Notes under the pieces: model-generated | Told to the model about the DNA's origin: nothing | The model's database searches: none | The model's input: only the letters and a program-made list of their open reading frames with translations | Program-made: the position numbers and the translations under genes | Assembly: GCF_002079055.1 (NCBI RefSeq) | Contig: NC_047498.1 | Span: 1-64,000, forward strand | Direction of reading: 5' to 3' | DNA length: 64,000 nucleotides | Source: Saccharomyces paradoxus | Lineage: Eukaryota > Ascomycota > Saccharomycetes > Saccharomycetales > Saccharomycetaceae | Shown: one piece after another, positions 19,533 through 27,936 of the stretch | How positions within the stretch are numbered: the first letter of the stretch is position 1 | Layout: every line of letters starts with the position of its first letter

Positions 19533-21260
19533 ATGACGGATATTGAATTTGGGCAACCCCTTCCTAGCAATCTAGACTATGCTGTTTCGTTTGGTATTCC
19601 TACATGGGATTCGGCAATAGGCTATGCGGAAAAGGTACCAGAAGTAATAAGTAAAATGGCTACAGGATATCCGAGGTACTTTCCTCAACCCTCTGTTCAG
19701 AGGCTTTGTGCTTACTTTGTTAAGAGATTTGGGCGAGATTCAGAAGGCTGTCGTCCTTTTCCATCCGTCAATTTGGGTTTGAAATGTTTGGAGTACGTAA
19801 AATCTGTCACAGGACCTGAAAGTAAAGCTCACCTTGAAGTAGAAACAGTTACAATCAAAAACCACGCTGTAAAAAAGTCGGGAGAACCGGCTGAATTGGT
19901 TCTAACCATTGCTGCTGTTCTTGCATCTGGGGAGGAGTTCGAAACTGTTAAAGAATATTGGAAATTAAGAGGTGAATGTGTATCTAGTCGATTAGCGTGG
20001 TCTGTCAACCAACTGCTTGACTGCGCTAACCACGGTTCAGACCAAACATGGCAAGAGCTAGAGGCTAGGCTAATTTCAGCAAAGAAAGGGGAGGAGGAAG
20101 CAAAAAGCCTGATAAAGAAAAGGATAGTTGAGAACCGTTCTAGCCCCTTTGGTTTAGAAAAAAAAAATCCTAATTGGAAGGGACTTAGTCTCAACTCAGA
20201 TGAAGATGTGCATCTTGTATCAAGTGGAATGTCTGCAATATCTACTGCTCGCAATTTACTCACCTTTTTGGAGGAAAAGAAAAGTTCTGGATATTTTTTG
20301 AACAAGAACAGCATCAATGAGAAAAAAGAGACATTATTATGTGATACTGTTGGTATATTTGGCTTTCCTTTTAAAGATACACAAGTTATTATGACGAAAT
20401 TTGGAAAATGCAAATTCTTTGGATTTGGAGATTCCGGAGATGTTACTGAGTTACAAAAGTTTCTAGGCACAAGAAAACAACGCATCCTTGCCGTTTTCAT
20501 TGAGACGCCTTCAAATCCTCTATTGAATATGCCGGATTTGAAAAAATTGAGAAGACTGGCCGATCAGTATGGGTTTTTTATTGTGATTGATGATACTATT
20601 GGGGGCCTTAACGTTGACATTTTGCCCTATGCGGATATAGTCTGCACGTCCTTGACGAAGCTTTTCAATGGTGCTAGTAATGTTATGGGCGGCTCAGTTG
20701 TTTTGAATCCAAAATCATCCCTGTACCCATGTGCCCGTGAGTACTTTAAAAGCGCCGAGTTCGAGGACTTGCTATGGTGTGAAGACGCAATAGTTCTAGA
20801 ACGCAATTCCAGGGACTTCGAAGATAGGACGTTGCGCGCTAATTTAAACACAGAAAGACTGTTAAAGGAATTACTCTTACCTGAACAGGGGAAAATATGT
20901 AAGAAGATTTATTACCCAACCGTCACTTCTGAGGAGACCTTCGAGAATTACGAATCTGTTCGTAATGAACATGGTGGTTATGGATGCTTGTTTTCTGTGG
21001 CCTTTTACAATGAAGGAGATGCCAAAGCCTTTTATGACTCTTTGAAAGTTTTTAAGGGACCTTCTAATGGTACCAATTTTACCTTAGCATGTCCATATGT
21101 CCATTTAGCGCACCACTCAGAATTAGAAGAAGTTTCCAAGTTCGGAGCCGACCCTAACATTATTAGGGTAAGTGTCGGTCTAGAAGATGCCCAGTGGTTA
21201 CTGAAAGTGTTCTCAAGCGCTTTGGATGTTGTGAGAAGCAGAGGCTCCCAACATCCATGA
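19533..21260 (+). CDS. HSU1: Homocysteine synthase / cystathionine gamma-synthase-like PLP enzyme
   Basis: This is the YLL058W orthologue, reported to make homocysteine from O-acetylhomoserine and sulfide, so that cells lacking Met15 can still use inorganic sulfur. The 575 residues match the reference. The C-terminal two thirds is a Cys/Met-metabolism PLP domain: SSGMSAIST, ETPSNPLL, DDTIG and TSLTKLFNG with the likely PLP lysine at Lys376. The N-terminal about 190 residues are the extension shared with Str2. Earlier databases call it a putative cystathionine gamma-synthase, and both activities remain possible from sequence alone. Confidence 0.93.
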   Translation: MTDIEFGQPLPSNLDYAVSFGIPTWDSAIGYAEKVPEVISKMATGYPRYFPQPSVQRLCAYFVKRFGRDSEGCRPFPSVNLGLKCLEYVKSVTGPESKAHLEVETVTIKNHAVKKSGEPAELVLTIAAVLASGEEFETVKEYWKLRGECVSSRLAWSVNQLLDCANHGSDQTWQELEARLISAKKGEEEAKSLIKKRIVENRSSPFGLEKKNPNWKGLSLNSDEDVHLVSSGMSAISTARNLLTFLEEKKSSGYFLNKNSINEKKETLLCDTVGIFGFPFKDTQVIMTKFGKCKFFGFGDSGDVTELQKFLGTRKQRILAVFIETPSNPLLNMPDLKKLRRLADQYGFFIVIDDTIGGLNVDILPYADIVCTSLTKLFNGASNVMGGSVVLNPKSSLYPCAREYFKSAEFEDLLWCEDAIVLERNSRDFEDRTLRANLNTERLLKELLLPEQGKICKKIYYPTVTSEETFENYESVRNEHGGYGCLFSVAFYNEGDAKAFYDSLKVFKGPSNGTNFTLACPYVHLAHHSELEEVSKFGADPNIIRVSVGLEDAQWLLKVFSSALDVVRSRGSQHP

Positions 21261-21918
21261 AGCAGACCACTGAGTACAGTATTAAGTATCAAAAATTTTT
21301 TCGTGATTTATATAGAATGATGTTTATGAAAAGCTGTTTTCGATTTTAGTATTTTTTGGCATTGGAGGAAATCTTTTCATGGAACCTTCATATGAGTTAT
21401 GAATCAGTAAGAGTAGATAGAGCTCGGGGCATTATTATTTGTTTATGCTACTGAGGATACAGTTCTTTATTGAAGCGACATTATATCATTCCCGGTCAGT
21501 TCATGTGCAGCGTTCAGAATTCCTTTATTAGGATCAGGGGAAAAAATTGTTCTCATTATTTTGTTTTCTTGTCTCATATACATTGTATTCTAATTTTAGA
21601 CTGCCAAGCTTCTGAAAGTTATCACATCGGAACTAGTGTGGGTAAATACCTTGGCTATCCAACATGGAACGATACGCCTAGGTTTTTCCCTTCTTTTGTG
21701 TCCTGATATACCGTGTTATAACTCCTGTATAGTAAAGTACGGCGGCTTTTCTTAGTTTATATGTACGTAGGTTGGTGTTACTACAAACTATATAATGAAG
21801 AAGTTTTGTTGCCGCTATTTTGAAGGCCACATAATTTTAACAAAAAGGAAAACATTTGGCACTGTTTGAGTGGCTTTTACAATGAATACCAGCTATATAC
21901 AAACTGCATCTTTGACAA
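21261..21918. other. Convergent YLL058W-JLP1 spacer
   Basis: 658 bases between two converging 3' ends. AT-rich sequence suitable for 3' ends of both transcripts. The frames seen are short and unconvincing. Confidence 0.5.
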
Positions 21919-23157
21919 TCAAACATCCAAAGTTAATGAAGAAGGATAATAATTTTCATCGTTCAAGAACTTCAGGTCCTCCACTGGCCTTTCCGCTTGA
22001 GGAGTAATTCTGAACGCATGTCTGTGAATTGGTTCTTCCCAATCAATTACTGCTGAATGTTGAACTCTGCGATTGTCCCAAATTACGACCGTACGAGGTT
22101 CCCACTTGGCTCTTAATTGCAAATCATGACTGCTTTCCACTAAATTGTACAAGAAATTCAACAGTGATTCAGATTCTTGTCTTTTTAACTCGACTATTTT
22201 CCTAGAAAATGCACGGTTAACATACAAGCATTTCTTTTTCAAGACAGGGTGAACTCTGACCAATGGATGAATATGTGTAACAGGTGCTCTCCTTTGTATA
22301 CCGCCCTGGCGCTGTGAGTTCTCTGCCTGTTCCTTTGAACTATGAATGACATGAAGAGTGCTCAAGAAATCTTGCAAAGGTTTGGACAACCTGTTGAAAG
22401 CCTCAATCGTGTCAGCAAACAACGTATCTCCCCCACCGTCAGGACCTTCGACAACATTAAAGAAAGTGTAAGAAGGTGGCTGCAACTCATAAGAAACATC
22501 TGTATGCCAGCCACCAGATGATGTCGAGTCATCAAAAACTCTTGCAAATTCTTCCGCATCAGGTCTTCGGAAAGTAATATGCAGTTCAGGGTTGTTTTGA
22601 GGGTGTCCACTGGTTTGATGAATGTGCAACTTACCAAAATGTTTTCCATACTCGGTCACATAATCTGGTCCCTCGTCAGCAAAGTTCTGATTTCTAAAGA
22701 TTACTACTCCCTTTTGTGCAACGAGCAAAGCGAGTTCGTCTTTTGCAGCATCAGAAAGATCAGTTAATTGGATCCCATTGATTTCGAGACCTAATTTTGG
22801 GGTGACCTTCTTGACCTTTAGTTGACCAATCTTTTCTTTCGCAAAAAGATTTGAAAAGTTAGTGTCGGCTCTCAAAGCAGGATCATGGTATTCGTGGAAT
22901 TCCAATGGGCCATACTTTTCAGTAGGATCCCAGGTAGGCAAATAATCAGGGTACTTCGATTTTTCTCTATAAGATTTACGAATCTTCAATAGGCCAGAGG
23001 GAGAGACTTCATCCTGGCCATCGTAGAAATGAGTATCAAAATTCCCGTAACCTTGCTTGGAGGTATAATTGAGGTTCTTTAACCCATTTGTAACGATTTT
23101 AATTGGTAAATCACTTGAGAGGAAGGGTGTTGCCGTTTCAGCTGCTGGAGGAGACAT
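21919..23157 (-). CDS. JLP1: Fe(II)/2-oxoglutarate sulfonate (taurine) dioxygenase
   Basis: Oxidatively releases sulfite from sulfonates such as isethionate and taurine, allowing their use as sulfur source. The 412 residues match the reference. The TauD-type fold shows the iron ligands in GGWHTDVSY (His and Asp) and the distal His in PIHRHAFRI, with the following Arg binding 2-oxoglutarate. WDNRRVQHSAV is also characteristic. It lies in a run of sulfur-scavenging genes; CTGTGGC at 23354-23360, about 200 bp upstream, is a possible Met31/32 core. No targeting signal seen. Confidence 0.96.
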   Translation of the reverse strand: MSPPAAETATPFLSSDLPIKIVTNGLKNLNYTSKQGYGNFDTHFYDGQDEVSPSGLLKIRKSYREKSKYPDYLPTWDPTEKYGPLEFHEYHDPALRADTNFSNLFAKEKIGQLKVKKVTPKLGLEINGIQLTDLSDAAKDELALLVAQKGVVIFRNQNFADEGPDYVTEYGKHFGKLHIHQTSGHPQNNPELHITFRRPDAEEFARVFDDSTSSGGWHTDVSYELQPPSYTFFNVVEGPDGGGDTLFADTIEAFNRLSKPLQDFLSTLHVIHSSKEQAENSQRQGGIQRRAPVTHIHPLVRVHPVLKKKCLYVNRAFSRKIVELKRQESESLLNFLYNLVESSHDLQLRAKWEPRTVVIWDNRRVQHSAVIDWEEPIHRHAFRITPQAERPVEDLKFLNDENYYPSSLTLDV

Positions 23158-23577
23158 ATTTTAACTGAGTTACTGTACTATCGTTGTACTATCGTTCTAC
23201 AAGTGAAAGGCCCTTTTTTACATCAAAAGTTCACCTTTTTATACGTTCCCGTTATCAAGAAGTGCTAGTAATACCTTTGCCTTTCAGGTATTCTTGTCGT
23301 ATTGCACACCTCCTTCTTTATTCCTGTATTATGATGGAGAAAGTCCTTGTACTCTGTGGCGGCAAGTAAATATAGGCTCAAGCCACATTGAGGCGTTTGT
23401 CACCATTCCCCATTTATCAATATAAGGAATTTTTAGGGCAAAGAGTTCCTCCAATGAGACGCATGAGTTGGAGACCGTTAAACTATAGAGCGTACTAAAT
23501 AGATAAAGCTAACTAGTATGTAAAAACGTTACATGCCATGGCACTCTTAAAAAAAAATGCGTAACATGAGCTTCAAT
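23158..23577. other. JLP1 upstream region / YLL056C downstream region
   Basis: 420 bases lying upstream of JLP1 and downstream of YLL056C, both on the minus strand. CTGTGGC at 23354-23360 resembles the Met31/32 core. No gene seen. Confidence 0.5.
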
Positions 23578-24474
23578 TCAGTTTAACTGATAGTTTGTAC
23601 GGATATCTTCTAGGAGCCCAATTTGTTGTGGCTGCCATCTTAGCTCTTTTTTAGTAGCTTCGCTTGAAACTGGACCATCTTTTGTGACAAAACGAGACAG
23701 GAAGCCGAAATGGATTCCTGCGTCGTCGGCAGGAATAGAGACCACGGGAAGATCCAAAGTTTCTCCAATCACTTGAGCGATATCTTTGACTGGTATACCT
23801 TGTTCAGAAATGCAATGATACGCTTGCCCAGTTTTTCCTTCCTCCAAAACGAGTCTGTACAAATGAGCTGCGTCCAAACGATGTACCGCCGGCCAGACGT
23901 TCCGGCCTTGTCCAACGTAGCCAGATTTCCCAGTAGCTTGAGCAACGTTCATCAATATTGGAACGAAACCCCTGTCTCCCTTCCCATGAACTGACGGGGG
24001 TAACCTGACAATCCTTACCGAAACACCTTTATTTTTGTAACTCGACGCAACCTGTTCAGTGATACCACGCAAACTTTTGGAATCTTCATCAATATCATCC
24101 TGTTCGTAAGCAACTTTGCTGGGGCGCAAAGCAAGTGTACCATTAGTGTATAAGAACGGCTTGTTGGTACCTTTAAGTGACTCTAGCATAGCCACAGTGG
24201 CCTGACGGTCAATTTCGCAGCACTGTTCAAAATTTTTAAAATCATGCACAAAACCTAAATGAATAACAGCATCAGATTCTATCGCACCCTTTTTCAAAAT
24301 ATCTAGATCCTTGAGGTCACCGCGAAGGACTTTTGCAGCAGAATCAATTGAGTTAATCCTTGCAGCGGCCTCATCTGATCTTGCCAAGCCAACAACTTCG
24401 TGACCTGAAGAGACCAATTCAGATAATACGGTAGAACCAATGAAACCTGAAGCTCCGGTTACAAATACTTTCAT
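23578..24474 (-). CDS. NAD(P)-dependent epimerase/reductase, extended SDR family
   Basis: YLL056C orthologue of unknown substrate. From ATG 24474 it has 298 residues and opens with a Rossmann fold, KVFVTGASGFIG, whose G-x-x-G-x-x-G is at residues 7-13. LARSDEAAARI and GDLKDLD follow, as in NAD-dependent epimerases. The frame extends 16 codons further upstream only by way of a TTG, so I use the ATG that gives the reference length. The usual catalytic YxxxK is not obvious; SSYKNKGVS is the nearest. In S. cerevisiae the gene responds to Pdr1/Yrr1-type drug-response factors, and perfect and near PDREs lie upstream. Cytosolic, no signal peptide. Confidence 0.9.
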   Translation of the reverse strand: MKVFVTGASGFIGSTVLSELVSSGHEVVGLARSDEAAARINSIDSAAKVLRGDLKDLDILKKGAIESDAVIHLGFVHDFKNFEQCCEIDRQATVAMLESLKGTNKPFLYTNGTLALRPSKVAYEQDDIDEDSKSLRGITEQVASSYKNKGVSVRIVRLPPSVHGKGDRGFVPILMNVAQATGKSGYVGQGRNVWPAVHRLDAAHLYRLVLEEGKTGQAYHCISEQGIPVKDIAQVIGETLDLPVVSIPADDAGIHFGFLSRFVTKDGPVSSEATKKELRWQPQQIGLLEDIRTNYQLN

Positions 24475-26282
24475 TTTTTGGCCTTTTTTTTGTTTCCTCT
24501 CTTCGAAGTCTGTAGTTGTCAAGTCTTATAAGCTAGGCATAAGTTGGCGCCTATAAACACAAAAGCCATCGCAGGCATAATTTAAGAGGTGGGAGCTGTT
24601 ATTTATACGTTTGCTGAGTACTTTTAAGGTATGTCCTGGTTGTCTTTAATTTTTTCTTGGCATTCTTGTGTTAGTAATCCTTCCTTCAGAAAGCCAACTA
24701 ATGACATGTTAAATCCGCGGCTTTCCCTTAAACATTTTCTAGCACAATTTATTATGTTAAGAAGCTCCGCTAATATCCGCGTGGGAAAAATAATCTTATC
24801 TACAAGAACGATAGTTTCTTCCATTCCACGGAAGGCCTGTGTCTACAGAAGAATTGAAGCCGTGCCAGTGGTAATAGGTGCCCGTCCTCTCTATTTTAAT
24901 ATTTTCTTGTGCAATGTCATAATAGCCTTGCGTTACTATCATTTGGCCCGGCGTCAGAGTGTCGCACCTCATGTTTCAGATGTTTCCTCGTGAAAGGGAA
25001 AACACTAAAAGGCAAAAGATAATACAATAGTGTGCCAGTGTGTTATACCTGGGATGTATATTGCGAGGCTACTGTTCTCATTTGTTGCTTGGTTGTAAAT
25101 GCTTTGGTAACTGCACAGTATGAAAAACCATACGATTCCGTAAATGCACGGACCCCAGAGGCCAAACTCGCTTTGATTCGGCTAACTACATGCTGGCTCA
25201 TTCTCGGAAACCTTCAAACAGCACTACTCCATTGTATAAACACTAACCCGGACATTTTTGTCTCTAACTGATCGGGTCTTGCACATCTGTCTTTCTCAGA
25301 TGTTATGTACTAAACATTTTGTATGCACTATACAGTATCTTCGTAAAGGCGGAAACTGAAAGTCATGGTGCAATCAATTGTGCTTTGACCGGTATGGAGA
25401 AATTTTCTTAAGAGCCACCGGTTACCAATTGATCCGAGCCTCTGAATATTCACCACATCAGATTAGGAAAGCACATTTCGGCAAGGATAAGGATAAGGAT
25501 TTCTTCAGAAAATTGCATGCTGATTTGTGTATTTACGACTGCTTTCATTAAGATTTGGCGATGTGATCAACCACATTCAATCCATCTCCCCCTCGCTAGT
25601 GCCGAGTAGCATGTCTAAATTGTGGCTACTATTGCAGAAGTTACGGCAAGCTCGGATGCTAATGAGATATCCGAGCTCGTCATCGGAGCTTTACGGCGGA
25701 AGCTTAACAAGATAACTGATAGTCAAAGCTCCGTGCTGTTGCGGCGTCTTTAGTCTGCGGAGTTGACTAAAATAGTGTGGCACAACGTACGTACATAGCG
25801 CCATCCCACGTTGGCCGATAAGGTCAACACTTGTTACGATGACTGATATACCTCGGCGAGGTTTTTTCGAAGCGGCAGGTGGCATTGCAGAAACAAAAAT
25901 GTGTGGCTTCTGAAAAAAAAATAGGCACCTCATTTAATGTAAGAAATCTGGCGGCCCCTTGTACATTTTAGTCATTAAGCATCGAAGGCACGCCCTCGCA
26001 GCATGCAATAGTGTTCCAGGTTCTTCTATTTTACGATGGCTCCCCTCACTAGAATGGTGATGTAATATGTAGATAGCTAAAAAGACTTAGCAGGTCCCTA
26101 GGAGTAGACGTAAAGTTGTGAAGACATTGTTCAAAATGTGTACCTGTCGAATTGATCAGATCGGAAAAATCGAAGTACTTAAATAGACGATTAATTCGAC
26201 ATTTAACTAATAATATTGTACTTCTTGAAGGTTCAACAAAGCAGCAAGAGAAAATAAAAAAGAAAAGAGAGCAAAAAAGAGA
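24475..26282. other. 1.8-kb YLL056C-YCT1 divergent intergenic region
   Basis: Apart from the PDREs I see no firm site. TGTGGC cores near 25775 and 25900 could serve Met31/32 control of YCT1 but are weak. A stretch at about 25,620-25,750 is unusually GC-rich and reads, without a start codon, as a 44-codon protein-like segment; it may be a gene relic. Short ATG frames at 24631, 25032 and 25527 have no recognisable family. Confidence 0.4.
24714..24832. promoter_or_regulatory. Pleiotropic drug response elements upstream of YLL056C
   Basis: TCCACGGA at 24825-24832 is the perfect PDRE, 351 bp before the YLL056C ATG. TCCGCGGC at 24714-24721 matches the degenerate form (TCCGYGGR) at seven of eight positions, 240 bp before. 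Pdr1/Pdr3, Yrr1 and similar zinc-cluster factors bind such sites. I infer induction of YLL056C by xenobiotics. Confidence 0.75.
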
Positions 26283-27878
26283 ATGTCAAAAGTTGATGTA
26301 AAAATTGGAGCGGACTCAATCTCCTCGTCTGATGAGATCTTAGTACCTTCGAGACTCGCTGATGTTACGCTAGCGTTTATGGAGGAGAATGATGCAGCAG
26401 TTCCAGAAATCACGCCTGAACAAGAAAAAAAACTAAAGAGAAAGCTTTTTCTCACAATATTCACGTTTGTATCTGCTATTAACCTTTTACTTTACATGGA
26501 TAAAGCTACTTTGTCCTACGATTCGATTCTGGGTTTCTTCGAAGATACAGGTCTTACCCAAAACACTTACAATACTGTCAATACACTCTTTTACGTTGGT
26601 TTTGCGATTGGCCAATTTCCTGGGCAATATTTGGCTCAAAAATTACCGCTTGGGAAATTTTTGGGTGGGTTGTTGGCCACATGGACTATACTTATTTTCC
26701 TAAGTTGTACCGCTTACAACTTTTCCGGCGTCGTTGCATTGAGGTTTTTCTTGGGGCTAACAGAGAGTGTTGTTATCCCAATACTAATTACCACTATGGG
26801 CATGTTCTTCGATGCTTCAGAAAGGGCTGCAGCTCAGCCATTTTTCTTCGCAGCATGCATGGGGTCTCCAATTCCAACCGGGTTTATTGCCTATGGTGTT
26901 CTTCACATAACAAATCCCAGCATTTCGTTATGGAAAATATTCACTATCATTATCGGCGGACTGACTTTTATCATGACTATTGTTGTAATTCTGTGGTTTC
27001 CTAACAATCCTGCTGATGTGAAATTCTTTTCAGTGGAAGAAAGAGTATGGATTATCAGGAGAGTTCAAGCATCCACAGGCTCTTCCATTGAACAAAAAGT
27101 TTTCAAGAAGAGTCAATTTAGAGAGGCAATGAAAGATTATATAACTTGGTTATTTGGATTATTTTTTCTTCTTCAACAGTTAGCCAACAATTTGCCTTAT
27201 CAGCAGAATCTGTTATTTGAAGGAATGGGTGGAGTTGATGCCTTAGGATCGACGTTGGTGTCAGTTGCCGGTGCTGGTTTCGCCGTTGTTTGTGCCTTCA
27301 TCGCTACATTGATGCTAGCGAGATGGAAAAATATTTCAGCTTTAACTGCCATTTTTTGGACCTTGCCGGCACTGGTGGGATCCATTGCTGCTGCTGCTTT
27401 ACCATGGCATAACAAGATTGGTATCTTAGCAAATATCTGTATGGCAGGTCAAATATTCGGAATTCCCTTTATAATAGCTCTTAGCTGGGCAAGTTCAAGC
27501 GCATCCGGGTACACCAAAAAACTAACAAGAAGTTCGGTGTCGCTATTTGCGATGGGGATTGCTAATATCATCTCACCTCAAATATGGAGAGAGAAGGACT
27601 CTCCCCGCTTTTTACCTGCTTGGATTGTTCAAATCGTTCTATCATTCACTCTTGCGCCAGCCATTCTGTTACTGATCCATTTTATACTAAAGAGAAGAAA
27701 TAATGAAAGACTAAAAAATTACGATGAAAATTTGCAAAACTATATGGACAGAATCCAACTCATTGAAAGTGAAAATCCTTCTTCCGTTGAAGAAGGAAAA
27801 GCGATAACCCATGAGAATAATTTGGCAGTGTATGATCTGACTGATTTAGAAAACGAAACCTTTATATATCCTTTGTAA
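26283..27878 (+). CDS. YCT1: High-affinity cysteine transporter (Dal5/allantoate permease family)
   Basis: Imports cysteine across the plasma membrane. The 531 residues match the reference. The protein is a major facilitator with about 12 hydrophobic segments. LLYMDKATLSYDSILG opens helix 1, and the conserved GQFPGQYLAQKLPLGKFLG follows; both are typical of the anion:cation symporter (Dal5) branch. The central loop is at about residue 260-280 and the acidic C-terminus (about 60 residues) is cytosolic. The position beside JLP1 and YLL058W fits sulfur scavenging. Confidence 0.95.
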   Translation: MSKVDVKIGADSISSSDEILVPSRLADVTLAFMEENDAAVPEITPEQEKKLKRKLFLTIFTFVSAINLLLYMDKATLSYDSILGFFEDTGLTQNTYNTVNTLFYVGFAIGQFPGQYLAQKLPLGKFLGGLLATWTILIFLSCTAYNFSGVVALRFFLGLTESVVIPILITTMGMFFDASERAAAQPFFFAACMGSPIPTGFIAYGVLHITNPSISLWKIFTIIIGGLTFIMTIVVILWFPNNPADVKFFSVEERVWIIRRVQASTGSSIEQKVFKKSQFREAMKDYITWLFGLFFLLQQLANNLPYQQNLLFEGMGGVDALGSTLVSVAGAGFAVVCAFIATLMLARWKNISALTAIFWTLPALVGSIAAAALPWHNKIGILANICMAGQIFGIPFIIALSWASSSASGYTKKLTRSSVSLFAMGIANIISPQIWREKDSPRFLPAWIVQIVLSFTLAPAILLLIHFILKRRNNERLKNYDENLQNYMDRIQLIESENPSSVEEGKAITHENNLAVYDLTDLENETFIYPL

Positions 27879-27936
27879 CATTGATGTTTTGTTATGTAAT
27901 TGTTCTATCTGACGCTTAATAAATCGAAAATTAATT

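Noticed and set aside
24631-25271. Plus-strand frames of 120 and 79 codons before YCT1
   Set aside because: They cover promoter sequence with PDREs; no family recognised.
9880-26282. Search by eye for Ty LTRs (delta, sigma, tau) and tRNA genes in the large gene-free stretches
   Set aside because: No LTR-like ends beginning TGTTGG or TGTTGTA with matching ends, and no cloverleaf or B-box that I could support.
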